Of a stretch of DNA of 64,000 nt, positions 15,495 through 24,619 are shown piece by piece. Under the pieces are notes generated by a model, which did not search any database, was not told the DNA's origin, and saw only the letters and a list, made by a program, of their open reading frames with translations. The position numbers and the translations under genes are program-made. This DNA comes from Corynebacterium propinquum DSM 44285 (GTDB lineage Bacteria; Actinomycetota; Actinomycetes; Mycobacteriales; Mycobacteriaceae): contig NZ_AQXC01000002.1 of assembly GCF_000375525.1 (NCBI RefSeq), positions 234,365 through 298,364 of the forward strand. The letters are read 5' to 3'. Positions within the stretch are counted from its first letter, which is position 1, and each line of letters begins with the position of its first letter.

Positions 15495-15983
15495 ATGAGC
15501 ATTGAAAACTGGGTATCAGTCTTGTCAGCCGGTATTGCATTAGCTTCCTTCGTGTTGGCCTCGTGGAATGCAATGCAATCTCGCAAATCAGAGGAGAAAT
15601 CTGCCCAACAAGCTAAAGAAGCCACACTAGCAGCCAAAGCGGCTGCGAAATATCAGAGCGAAATTGCCAAAGCATTGAGTAAGCTCGAACCCAAGAATGG
15701 AGCTCCCTGGGAAATCAAACTAGATAAAGGTAAAAGTTACATTCTAACCAATATATCGGGAAAAATACTTCAAAACGTTCATATCGAGATTGGAGATTTA
15801 TCTAGAATCAACGGAGGTGATCGACGTTTAAAGGTTGGCCCTGGTGAGCAGATCAGCTTTATCTACGGTGCGATTTTCGGTTCGAACAATCCTTACCAGT
15901 TGCATATTTCGTATGAAGCGCAGGATGAGGAAGGGCGTCAAGAATGGACGGGGGTGACTCCCCGACCGGAAAATTTTAAATAA
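15495..15983 (+). CDS. Membrane-anchored hypothetical protein with coiled coil and beta domain
   Basis: The protein is 162 residues. An N-terminal membrane helix (SVLSAGIALASFVLASW, about 7-24) is followed by a Lys/Glu/Ala-rich coiled coil (RKSEEKSAQQAKEATLAAKA, about 30-60) and a beta-rich C-terminal domain (WEIKLDKGKSYILTNISG to the end). The design suggests anchoring at the membrane with an internal domain. The family is not recognised. TAGTAT lies 7 bases before the ATG, so the mRNA may be leaderless. It ends 8 bases inside the convergent hydrolase gene. It is AT-richer than polA and probably belongs to the island. Confidence 0.55.
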   Translation: MSIENWVSVLSAGIALASFVLASWNAMQSRKSEEKSAQQAKEATLAAKAAAKYQSEIAKALSKLEPKNGAPWEIKLDKGKSYILTNISGKILQNVHIEIGDLSRINGGDRRLKVGPGEQISFIYGAIFGSNNPYQLHISYEAQDEEGRQEWTGVTPRPENFK

Positions 15984-16743
15984 CGAGTGCTTCGGCAGTT
16001 AAGATCAATCGCCCGTAACCGTGTATTCCGAGAGCGTTGAGGTGCAGCGGGATGTTTCCCGGTGCTGGAGGTGCAACGTCAAAAAGGTTGCGCCACCAAC
16101 GTTGCGGCGAACACATATCGTGGCCTGCAGAGGCAGGCCACGCGTCGATAAAGGTGGCCCCATTGTGCTCAGCTACCTCACGCAGGTTGTGCTGCAAATG
16201 CTCTTCCGTAGCGGCAATGAGGGGAGTAGTGATAGGCAGCTGGTCAGAAGAATGCAGCCCACTGTTCGCACACGTTGTGCCATCGCTTGTGACACGGGGA
16301 TATCCAACCACCACAATCTTGGCATTCGGTGCGTGCTCGTGGATAACGTCGATGGCGTTCTGCAAGCCACTACGGACCGCGTGATCAACCGCCTGCGTAT
16401 CGAGTCCGTAACGGTAGGTATCGTTAGCCCCCGCAACAATAACGACGTTTCTCGTGCTCCGGGTGAGATCGCCCTGTTCTGCAGCTGTGCGGAGAGTATC
16501 GTCAATACGAAGCTCACGACTAGCTAACGAAGCACCAGAACATTGATACTGATCCACTCGAGCGGCGCCGGACGCCTGACGAATCTCGTCGGCAATGGCG
16601 CCGTCGGTAACGCAACCGACACCGGTGGCCATGATGTCTTTGCTACTACTGGACGTATCAGTGGCGCTACCTGACGAAAGCGGCATGTTATTGCGCACAA
16701 CATCGAAAGGTACGGGGTTGGCGACCAAACTGTCACCGGCCAA
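15976..16743 (-). CDS. Secreted SGNH-family hydrolase, start unclear
   Basis: The frame from the TTG at 16743 encodes 255 residues of an SGNH/GDSL lipase-esterase: block I GDSLVAN, block III VIVAGANDTYRYG, and a block V-like HLNALG near the end; several Cys suggest disulfides outside the cell. The same frame is open up to 16884 and encodes a clear secretion signal (LVLLTAITAAAASLTAGAAV then AHTAPPG), yet no ATG, GTG or TTG precedes it. Either the true start is in another frame after a frameshift, or a rare start is used. The TTG would give a cytoplasmic protein, which is unlikely for this family. Confidence 0.6.
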   Translation of the reverse strand: MAGDSLVANPVPFDVVRNNMPLSSGSATDTSSSSKDIMATGVGCVTDGAIADEIRQASGAARVDQYQCSGASLASRELRIDDTLRTAAEQGDLTRSTRNVVIVAGANDTYRYGLDTQAVDHAVRSGLQNAIDVIHEHAPNAKIVVVGYPRVTSDGTTCANSGLHSSDQLPITTPLIAATEEHLQHNLREVAEHNGATFIDAWPASAGHDMCSPQRWWRNLFDVAPPAPGNIPLHLNALGIHGYGRLILTAEALVI

Positions 16744-16960
16744 TACGGTATTTCCCGGAGGTGCCGTGTGAGCTACAGCAGCACCAGCAGTAAGAGATGC
16801 AGCAGCGGCCGTGATGGCAGTCAGTAGAACGAGCCTAGTGCGTATAAGTGTCCTAGCGGAATGAAAATGGTTTTGCGTTACACCTTAGTCGAACTTGTCG
16901 AACTTCCATTCTCGCAGAACTAGAATGCCAGGGAAGAATACAGCGAAAGGTAACACCCCA

Positions 16961-17332
16961 ATGCTTAATCCCTACCGCGTAAACCTGGATTGGCTCTGGG
17001 GTACACCACCCGGGAACGACGGCACCCCAGCTACCGTGCGCGCAGTCGTTACCGGGGAAGAGGCCTGTGCCCTGGCCGCAGCCTGGTTAGAGAGCCTGTC
17101 CGCCGACGAAGACGGCAACCGCGGCGAAGGCGGATGGGGAGCACAGCTAGTACACGCCGAGGAATATTCGCGCCGGGCCATACTGGCGATCACCTCTGCC
17201 GGAGAAGACGTCGCTGACGGCATCGTAGACGGTACCGATAACCTGTACTGCTTCCTCGCCGAACAGGTGCGCGGTGTGGCAGAATCCGATCTCAACGTGG
17301 AATGGCAGGAGCTTGACCGTCGGCAAGCGTAA
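16961..17332 (+). CDS. Hypothetical 123-residue protein
   Basis: The ATG at 16961 is chosen because GAAAGG at 16945-16950 gives a good ribosome site; starts at 16895 or 16925 would add 12-22 unlikely residues. The protein is acidic and soluble: LNPYRVNLDWLWGTPP, then VTGEEACALAAAWLESLSA and a C-terminal helical part. I do not recognise a named family. It lies just before polA on the same strand, 100 bases apart. Confidence 0.6.
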   Translation: MLNPYRVNLDWLWGTPPGNDGTPATVRAVVTGEEACALAAAWLESLSADEDGNRGEGGWGAQLVHAEEYSRRAILAITSAGEDVADGIVDGTDNLYCFLAEQVRGVAESDLNVEWQELDRRQA

Positions 17333-17432
17333 CGGGGCAGCAGGCCACGGTGGGTGTAGCGCTTGGGCTCGAGCATGGTAGCTCTAGCGCTGTGGCTGTA
17401 GTGTGCTGCCGGTGGCGGCTAAAGTGTAGGGC

Positions 17433-20057
17433 ATGAAACGCCTCTTGCTCATCGACGGACACTCCATGGCCTTCCGTGCTTTTTACGCACTCCCGGCAGA
17501 AAATTTCTCCACCGGCGGCGGCCAGCACACCAACGCGGTCTACGGATTCCTCACCATGCTTACCGGCATCGTCGGCGATGAAAAACCCGACCACATCGCA
17601 GTGGCCTTCGACGTCGGGCGCAAGACCTTCCGCACCGAAAAATTCCCGGATTACAAAGCCCAGCGCGCAGCCACGCCAGAAGAATTTAAAGGCCAAGTCG
17701 AGCTCATCCGCGAAGTCATTGAAGCACTCGGCATCACCACGCTCTCAGTCGAAAACTACGAGGCCGACGACATCCTCGCCACCCTGGCCACCGCGGCCGG
17801 GGCACAGTCCGGTGAATACGAAACCTTGATCGTCACCGGCGACCGCGACTACCTCCAACTGGTCAACGACACCACTACCGTGCTGTACCCCATGCGCGGG
17901 GTATCCAAGCTGCACCGCTTCACCCCGGATGCCGTAGAAGAAAAATACGGCTTGAGCCCGCAGCAATACCCGGACTTCGCCGCGCTACGTGGCGACCCAT
18001 CCGATAACCTGCCCAACATCCCCGGCGTCGGCGAAAAAACCGCACAAAAATGGATCAAACAATACGGCAGCCTCGACGAGCTGATCGCACACGCCGACGA
18101 CATCAAAGGCAAAGCCGGCAACAGCTTCCGCGAACGCATCGAACAAGTGCGCCTCAACCGTGAACTCACGCAAATGATCACCGATATGCAGCTTTCGCAC
18201 AGCCCGGATGATCTTTCCTTTGCCGACGTCGACGCCAACCAAGTGGCCGCCCATTTCGACGACCTCGAATTCGGCCCCAACCTGCGCGACCGCGTACTCG
18301 GCGTATTTGGCGCTGAAGCCGAGATAGACGACACCCCCGAATTACCCGCCATCACACACGACGAAGCCACACTCACCGACTGGCTCGCGGAGCACACCGA
18401 AGGCGTCGCCATGTTCGTCGACGGCAACGGCGCGCCGGGCCAGGGTGATGCTACGGCGATCGCGCTCGTCGACACGAACCGGCAAGGCATCACGGTGGTG
18501 CTGGAAGATCTTTCCGCCGACGAAGACAAAGCCCTGGCAGAATGGCTTGCCGACGACAGCGCCAGCAAATATTTGCACGAGGCCAAAGCAGCCTTCCACA
18601 TGCTGGCAGGCCGTGGCTACCAGCTGCGCGGCATTAGCCACGACACCGCGATCGCCGCATATCTGCTGCGCCCAGGCCAGCGCGGTTATGATCTGGCCGA
18701 TGTATACCAGCGCCACCTACAGAAGACCTTGCCGGGCGGGGAGGGGGAAACCCAGCAGTTGTTGGAAAAAGCCGGGGCGATCCTCGAGCTGGCGGAGCTT
18801 TTGACCACCGAGCTGCTGAAGATCGAAAGTTTCGAGCTGTACCGCGATCTCGAGCTGCCGCTAGTGCAGATCCTCGGAACTATGGAAGCCACCGGCATTG
18901 CCGTCGACCGTGAGGTGTTGGACGAGCAAGCCGAGACCTTCGCCGAGATGGTGCGCGAAGAACAAGACGCCGCCCGTGAGCTGGCCGGTGATGAGAACCT
19001 GAACTTGAATTCGCCCAAACAGCTGCAAACCGTGCTGTTTGAGACCTTGGATTTGCCGAAGACGAAGAAAACCAAAACTGGTTATTCCACCGCCGCCGGT
19101 GAGATCGAGGCTTTGGCGGCGAAGCACCCGCACCCATTTTTGGACCGGCTGCTGGCACACCGCGAATACCAGAAAATGAAGACTACCCTGGAAGGCTTGT
19201 CCAAAACCGTGCAAGGCGATGGGCGCATTCACACCAGCTTCCACCAAACGGTGGCCTCGACCGGCCGGTTGAGTTCGTCAGACCCGAACTTGCAGAATAT
19301 CCCGGTGCGTACCGAGGCTGGGCGGAAAATTCGCTCAGCATTCCAGGTCAGTGAAGGTTTTGAAACGCTGCTGAGTGCGGACTACTCGCAGATCGAAATG
19401 CGCGTGATGGCGCACTTATCCGGCGATCCGGGGCTGATTCAGGCCTACCAAGAAGGCGAAGACCTGCACAATTACGTTGGTTCGCGCGTGTTCGACGTGC
19501 CGGTGGAAGAAGTCACCCCGGAACTGCGCCGCCGCGTTAAGGCGATGTCCTACGGCCTGGTGTACGGCTTGTCTGCTTACGGTTTATCGCAGCAGCTGAA
19601 TATTCCACCGGGGGAGGCAAAAAAGATCATGGAAAATTACTTCGCCCGCTTCGGTGGGGTGAAGCAGTATCTGGATGAGGTCGTCGACAAGGCCCGGCAC
19701 GATGGGTTTACCTCGACGGTGTTTGGCAGGCGCCGCTATTTGCCGGAGCTGAACTCGGATAACCGCGTGGCCCGGGAAAACGCGGAACGCGCAGCGTTGA
19801 ATGCGCCGATTCAGGGCACGGCGGCCGACATCATTAAGGTAGCGATGATTCGTGTCGACGACGCGCTGCGGGAAGCGAAGTTGCGGTCCCGGGTGCTGTT
19901 GCAGGTGCACGACGAGCTGGTCGTGGAAATCGCAGAAGGCGAGTTGGAGCAGGTGCGCCAGCTGGTCGAACACGAAATGGATCAGGCGATCACGCTGACT
20001 GTCCCGCTGGAGGTCTCCACCGGTTCCGGCACGAACTGGCAAGCTGCCGAGCATTAA
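17433..20057 (+). CDS. polA: DNA polymerase I
   Basis: The protein is 874 residues and full length. The N-terminal 5' nuclease domain has LLLIDGHSMAFRAFYAL, YEADDILATLA, VTGDRDYLQLV and GDPSDNLPNIPGVGEKTA (about 187-204). The middle 3'-5' exonuclease-like domain (about 310-490) lacks a clear set of catalytic acidic residues, as in other actinobacterial PolA proteins. The polymerase domain has motif A LLSADYSQIEMR (about 646), motif B with RRRVKAMSYGLVYG (about 698) and motif C LLQVHDELV (about 822). It fills gaps in DNA repair and lagging-strand synthesis. Its stop is 3 bases from the end of the convergent reductase gene. Confidence 0.95.
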   Translation: MKRLLLIDGHSMAFRAFYALPAENFSTGGGQHTNAVYGFLTMLTGIVGDEKPDHIAVAFDVGRKTFRTEKFPDYKAQRAATPEEFKGQVELIREVIEALGITTLSVENYEADDILATLATAAGAQSGEYETLIVTGDRDYLQLVNDTTTVLYPMRGVSKLHRFTPDAVEEKYGLSPQQYPDFAALRGDPSDNLPNIPGVGEKTAQKWIKQYGSLDELIAHADDIKGKAGNSFRERIEQVRLNRELTQMITDMQLSHSPDDLSFADVDANQVAAHFDDLEFGPNLRDRVLGVFGAEAEIDDTPELPAITHDEATLTDWLAEHTEGVAMFVDGNGAPGQGDATAIALVDTNRQGITVVLEDLSADEDKALAEWLADDSASKYLHEAKAAFHMLAGRGYQLRGISHDTAIAAYLLRPGQRGYDLADVYQRHLQKTLPGGEGETQQLLEKAGAILELAELLTTELLKIESFELYRDLELPLVQILGTMEATGIAVDREVLDEQAETFAEMVREEQDAARELAGDENLNLNSPKQLQTVLFETLDLPKTKKTKTGYSTAAGEIEALAAKHPHPFLDRLLAHREYQKMKTTLEGLSKTVQGDGRIHTSFHQTVASTGRLSSSDPNLQNIPVRTEAGRKIRSAFQVSEGFETLLSADYSQIEMRVMAHLSGDPGLIQAYQEGEDLHNYVGSRVFDVPVEEVTPELRRRVKAMSYGLVYGLSAYGLSQQLNIPPGEAKKIMENYFARFGGVKQYLDEVVDKARHDGFTSTVFGRRRYLPELNSDNRVARENAERAALNAPIQGTAADIIKVAMIRVDDALREAKLRSRVLLQVHDELVVEIAEGELEQVRQLVEHEMDQAITLTVPLEVSTGSGTNWQAAEH

Positions 20058-20060
20058 GGT

Positions 20061-21848
20061 TTAAGTGAGGAACTCGAAGACGCGGTAGCCGTCGTCGTCT
20101 AGCGGAGCGGAGCCGTTCTTGCCGACGGTCGGTGCTGGCAGCCCCGCGCGGCCGAAAAGGTAATACAGCTCTTCGACGCTGCGCAGCTGGTCGCCGTAGA
20201 GCGCGAAGGTAATAAGTGCGCGCTCGGCACTAGAGCGCGCGGCGGCAGAACGTGACGCAGCAGACTGTGCGGAGCCACCGGTTTCACCAGTGGAATCCGG
20301 CAAGCGGCACTGGCAAGCAAGACGCAGCGAATCCGCCCCTGCTTGTTGGCGCGTGCGGTAGAGATTGCGCAGATACTCAATTGCTGCGCCATCGTCGCGT
20401 CGGGCTAGTTCCGCGGTTACCGGGATGACCGCGTTATTAGCGGTCTCTGAGTCTGTGGCGTCTGCCACTGTGCCTGGTTCGCCAGCTGTTGTGTTCAGTG
20501 CCGCGGTTGTTATTGAGGTGCCTAAACCAGGGGATTTCTGGGCCGCATCCGCAACTCCCGGGTGATAGCCGTCGACAAGCGCGGCACGCAAATGCACCAG
20601 GGCCGCCAGAACTGCGTGATTGCGCTGATTATCAGCAGACAGCCGCTCGATGGTGGTGTCGTCGGCAAGAATGCGGCCAGAATCCGTCAACTGCCACTGT
20701 GCAGACGCGACAGGCAGCACCATGCCCAGGGTTTCCAGGTACAGCAGCAGCTTTTCTAGCCCTGCCGGTTGGGTATTGGTGGCTGCGGCAAGCTCGTGCA
20801 CCTCGCGCGGTGCAGTGGCCAAAGCAGTGCCCAGTCCCACGGTCACGGCCGTGCGGATAGCAAACGCAGCAGTGAGATCGCTCAGGGCAGCAAATTCCGC
20901 ATGAGCGTTGAGGTGTGATGCAGAATCTTCAGAATGTTCAGAATCTGCGTACGGCTGTGGTTTCGCTTGCGTTGACTCGAAAGCCTTCGTTGCGGTGGTG
21001 CGCGTGCTCGGGTTGGCCAGCGTTTCCGGTTCCCGGCGTGGCGCCGTGGAACGGTGCTTCATGCGGGATTTCCAATAACCAGAAAAATGCATCTGGTGCT
21101 TGCGCAGGCCCTTGGTATCGTGCAACCAGCGGCGGATCGGTTTCAAACTCGCAGATTCACCAGCGACCCAGGCGAAAACTTCACCATCCCACCATTCGGT
21201 GGCGGAGATAGCGTCGTAAAGCGTGTCCCCTTCGCTGTGGAATAACCAGGTGATCTCCACGCCATCCGGGCAGGGGAATTGCTGGCGGTGCGAATGTTCA
21301 TCGACCACAATGAAAAACTTGCCGCGTTGTCCGGCGGGCCATTCTTCCAGCCAGCGGCTCAGCGCGGGCAGGGCGGTGGCATCACCGGCGGCCAAGATCC
21401 AGTCGACGCCCTGCGGCTGGGACGAGGTCGATTTCGGCCCCGCTATTTGCACAGTATCGCCAGGTTGGGTTTGAGCAGCCCACGAGGTGGCAGGCCCGGT
21501 GCCGTGCAGAACAAAATCTACGTCCAGCTCGCCGTGCTGGCTATCGAAGCGCCGTACGGTGTAGGTCCGGCGTGGCGAAGACGAGGATTTTGCAGGCCAA
21601 GCTAGTTTGCCTTCACGCTGTGTTGGGCCTACCGGTTTTTCGCCGGGAGCCTGCGGCAGGATGAGCTTGATGGAATCGTCGAAATTATCCGAACGAAATT
21701 CCGGGACCGCGCAGCCGTTATCAGCCACATGGGCGGCGAGTTGCGGGCCGCCCAGGGTCACACGGCGCATGCCGTCGGTGACATCCTGGACGCGCAGGAC
21801 CTGCAGAAATCGGGTGCTCGCTGGGTATGGGGTGCGTGTTCGGGACAT
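20061..21848 (-). CDS. Siderophore-interacting FAD reductase with C-terminal winged-helix extension
   Basis: The protein is 595 residues. The first 290 form a ViuB/SIP-type ferric-siderophore reductase: FAD-binding part with RRTYTVRRFD and VLHGTGPATSWA, then an NAD(P)H domain with WILAAGDATALPAL, VFAWVAGESASLKPIRRWL and a final YWK. After a low-complexity linker (about 270-310), residues 320-400 resemble the dimerisation winged helix of small-molecule O-methyltransferases (AFAIRTAVTVGLGTALA, then LLLYLETLGMV). The remainder is not recognised. Most SIP proteins stop near 280 residues, so this is an unusual fusion. TAAAAT six bases before the ATG suggests a leaderless mRNA. Confidence 0.75.
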   Translation of the reverse strand: MSRTRTPYPASTRFLQVLRVQDVTDGMRRVTLGGPQLAAHVADNGCAVPEFRSDNFDDSIKLILPQAPGEKPVGPTQREGKLAWPAKSSSSPRRTYTVRRFDSQHGELDVDFVLHGTGPATSWAAQTQPGDTVQIAGPKSTSSQPQGVDWILAAGDATALPALSRWLEEWPAGQRGKFFIVVDEHSHRQQFPCPDGVEITWLFHSEGDTLYDAISATEWWDGEVFAWVAGESASLKPIRRWLHDTKGLRKHQMHFSGYWKSRMKHRSTAPRREPETLANPSTRTTATKAFESTQAKPQPYADSEHSEDSASHLNAHAEFAALSDLTAAFAIRTAVTVGLGTALATAPREVHELAAATNTQPAGLEKLLLYLETLGMVLPVASAQWQLTDSGRILADDTTIERLSADNQRNHAVLAALVHLRAALVDGYHPGVADAAQKSPGLGTSITTAALNTTAGEPGTVADATDSETANNAVIPVTAELARRDDGAAIEYLRNLYRTRQQAGADSLRLACQCRLPDSTGETGGSAQSAASRSAAARSSAERALITFALYGDQLRSVEELYYLFGRAGLPAPTVGKNGSAPLDDDGYRVFEFLT

Positions 21849-21911
21849 AATCCCATTTTAGCCGCATGATTCGAGCTGGCTGCGTCGTTGTGCACCCCGC
21901 ACCCTAGGTGC

Positions 21912-23666
21912 CTAGCCTTGCTGCAGACCAGACCCCAGTTTGATGGACAGGCCCGGAACCGAATTGATCAGCTCCTTGGTGTAATCCTGCTGTGGATCGT
22001 CGAATAGCGTCTCTGTCGGGCCGCGTTCGACAATCTGCCCGTTTTTCATCACCACGACGTTATCGGCAGTCTGGCGCACCACCGCCAGGTCGTGCGTAAT
22101 GAACAGATACGACAAGCTCAAGTTCTGCTGTAGATCATTCAGCAGCTCGATGACCTGGTTTTGCACAAGCACGTCGAGGGCGGAGACGGCTTCGTCGAGG
22201 ACGATAACTTCCGGTTCCAGCGCCAAGGTGCGGGCAATTGCGATGCGCTGCCGCTGACCACCAGACAGCTCGTTCGGGTAGCGACGCATGGCAGAAGCTG
22301 GCATGGCAACCATGTCCAACAACTCGGCGACGCGCTTTTCACGCGACTTCCGGTTGCCAACCTTGTGCAGCACCAGTGGTTCCTCGATGGACTTGTATAC
22401 CGAATACATCGGGTCCAACGAGCCATACGGGTTTTGGAACACGACTTGCAGTTTGCGCCGCAAGCGGAAAATTTCTTTCGCCGACATCTTCTGCACGTTT
22501 TCGCCCTGATACAGAATTTCGCCCGAGGTTGGTTCCAGCAGGTTCAGCACCATATTTGCCACAGTGGATTTACCAGAACCGGATTCGCCGACGACAGCTA
22601 GCGTCTCACCCTTGTTCAAGCTGAACGAGACGTTGTTGACCGCCTTGAACATCTCTCCGCGTTTACCACGTACCGGAAATTCCTTGGTCAGATCCCGAAC
22701 CCGGATAATCTCCTGCGAGGCAGCTTTGTCGTGCGCTGCCGTGTCATCTTGTGCGGCAGTTCCATCAGCCTGCTTGCCGATGCCTACCTGTGCTGTGGTG
22801 TGCGTGCGCTGCGAAGCCATCAGCGGTGCGGCGTTGACCAATCGCTGGGTGTACGGGTGGTGCGGGTCTTCCAAGATTTCCCGGGAAGGTCCTGACTCTA
22901 CGATGCGTCCGCGGTGCATCACGATCAGGTGTTCGGCGCGCTCTGCAGCCAACCCCAGGTCGTGGGTAACAAAAAGCAGGGCAGTGCCGTGCTGGTCAGT
23001 CAGCGTTTTCAGGTGATCCAGGATCTTTTTCTGCACGGTCACGTCCAACGCGGAGGTCGGCTCGTCGGCAATGAGCAAACGCGGGTTCGCTGCCAGTCCG
23101 ATACCGATCAGTGCACGTTGCCGCATACCACCGGAAAACTCGTGGGGGTACTGGTTCGCCCGCGCTTCTGGATCCGGCAAACCGGCTTCTGCCAGCAACT
23201 CGTTAACGCGTTCTTTCACCTCGGAGTTGGCGACGACGTTGTTTGCCTTGAGGGATTCTGCGACTTGCGTGCCGATCTTCCACACCGGGTTCAGGTTGGA
23301 CATGGGGTCTTGCGGGACCAAGCCGATTTCTGAACCGCGGATTTTCTGGATCTGCTTTTCGCTCATGTCGTTGATGGTCTGGCCGTCGAAGATGATTGAC
23401 CCGCCAGTGACAGATCCGTTTTCGGGCAACAAACCAAGAATTGACATCGCGGTGGTGGATTTACCCGATCCAGATTCGCCAACGATCGCGACAGATTCAC
23501 CCGGATAAATATCGAAGCTGACGCCGCGGACTGCTTCGACGACACCGGTAGACGACTGGAAGGAGATCTTCACGTCGTCCATGCGCAGCAAAGGCTGTAG
23601 TGAGGCTGCAGTCGAGGTAGCTTCGCTGGTTTTTGCGTCGCTGGAGTGTTTCTCGGAAGAACTCAT
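21912..23666 (-). CDS. Oligopeptide ABC transporter, fused double ATPase (OppDF/DppDF type)
   Basis: The protein is 584 residues with two complete ABC ATPase domains in one chain. The N-half has Walker A GESGSGKST (about 63-71), signature SGGMRQR and Walker B LLIADEPTSALD. The C-half repeats GESGSGKST, LSGGQRQR and VIVLDEAVSALD. It powers uptake through the two permeases encoded just upstream, whose last gene overlaps this start by 4 bases. Peptide/nickel-type ATPases of this family often occur as two genes; the fusion is common in actinobacteria. Confidence 0.9.
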   Translation of the reverse strand: MSSSEKHSSDAKTSEATSTAASLQPLLRMDDVKISFQSSTGVVEAVRGVSFDIYPGESVAIVGESGSGKSTTAMSILGLLPENGSVTGGSIIFDGQTINDMSEKQIQKIRGSEIGLVPQDPMSNLNPVWKIGTQVAESLKANNVVANSEVKERVNELLAEAGLPDPEARANQYPHEFSGGMRQRALIGIGLAANPRLLIADEPTSALDVTVQKKILDHLKTLTDQHGTALLFVTHDLGLAAERAEHLIVMHRGRIVESGPSREILEDPHHPYTQRLVNAAPLMASQRTHTTAQVGIGKQADGTAAQDDTAAHDKAASQEIIRVRDLTKEFPVRGKRGEMFKAVNNVSFSLNKGETLAVVGESGSGKSTVANMVLNLLEPTSGEILYQGENVQKMSAKEIFRLRRKLQVVFQNPYGSLDPMYSVYKSIEEPLVLHKVGNRKSREKRVAELLDMVAMPASAMRRYPNELSGGQRQRIAIARTLALEPEVIVLDEAVSALDVLVQNQVIELLNDLQQNLSLSYLFITHDLAVVRQTADNVVVMKNGQIVERGPTETLFDDPQQDYTKELINSVPGLSIKLGSGLQQG

Positions 23667-24619
23667 CGTTTCCTCGCTTTCGGGTCCAGGGCGTCGCGGA
23701 CGACATCGCCCATGAGGATGAAGCTCAGCACGGTAATTACCAGTGCTCCGGCCGGGTAGAACAGAATTTCAGGTCGGGTACGCAATGAGCTTTGTGCCGA
23801 AGAAATATCGCCACCCCAGCTCACGACCTCTGGCGGTAACCCGATACCCAGGAAGGACAAAGTCGCTTCGGCAACGATGAACACACCAAGTGCGACGGTG
23901 CCGTAGACGATAATTGGAGCCGCGGCGTTGGGCAGGATGTGTTTGGTCAGCATGGTCCAGCGTGACGCACCCAGCGAGCGGGAAGCGGTAACGAAGTCTT
24001 CGTTTTTTACGCTCATGACACTGCCGCGGGCAATACGGGCGATATTTGTCCAGCCGAATAATGACAGCACCAGGACCACGGACCAGAGTGAGCGTGATTC
24101 GCGGAACATCTGCATGACGACGATGGCTGCCAGCAGCAGCGGTACGGCGAAAAACACGTCGGTAAAGCGAGAGAGCACCGCATCGATCCAGCCGCCGAAA
24201 AAGCCGGCGGTTGCGCCAATAACGGTCCCGATAATCATGACCATCGCGGTTGCAAGAATGCCCACGGCCACCGAGGCGCGTGCCCCGTATACCGTGCGTG
24301 CGTAGATATCGCAGCCTTGGCGGTCAAAACCGAACGGGTGGCCAGAGGTTGGTTCGCCGAGCGAGTTGGATAACTGGCAAAAACGTGGGTCCGTTGAAGT
24401 AAACAATTGCGGGAATAGCGCCAGGGCAATGGTGAAAAGGATCAGGATTGCAGAGACCCAAAATAATGGCCGCTTGCGCAGGCTAACCCATGCTTCGCCC
24501 CATTGGGAGCGCGGTGGGCGGTCGTCGTTCACGGCGTCGACTGCGCCCAGGCCCTGCTCATCGGTGTCGGCGACGTAGCGTTCCAGGCGCGGGCGTTGGA
24601 AATAGTTTTTATTTGTCAT
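23663..24619 (-). CDS. Oligopeptide ABC transporter permease (OppC/DppC type)
   Basis: The protein is 318 residues. A cytoplasmic N-terminus of about 50 residues precedes the first membrane helix (LFWVSAILILFTIALAL). An extracellular loop with a Cys pair, five further helices and the EAA-type loop (SLGASRWTMLTKHILPNAAAP) follow. It is the second membrane subunit of the importer. The start overlaps the end of the OppB-like gene by 11 bases. Confidence 0.9.
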   Translation of the reverse strand: MTNKNYFQRPRLERYVADTDEQGLGAVDAVNDDRPPRSQWGEAWVSLRKRPLFWVSAILILFTIALALFPQLFTSTDPRFCQLSNSLGEPTSGHPFGFDRQGCDIYARTVYGARASVAVGILATAMVMIIGTVIGATAGFFGGWIDAVLSRFTDVFFAVPLLLAAIVVMQMFRESRSLWSVVLVLSLFGWTNIARIARGSVMSVKNEDFVTASRSLGASRWTMLTKHILPNAAAPIIVYGTVALGVFIVAEATLSFLGIGLPPEVVSWGGDISSAQSSLRTRPEILFYPAGALVITVLSFILMGDVVRDALDPKARKR

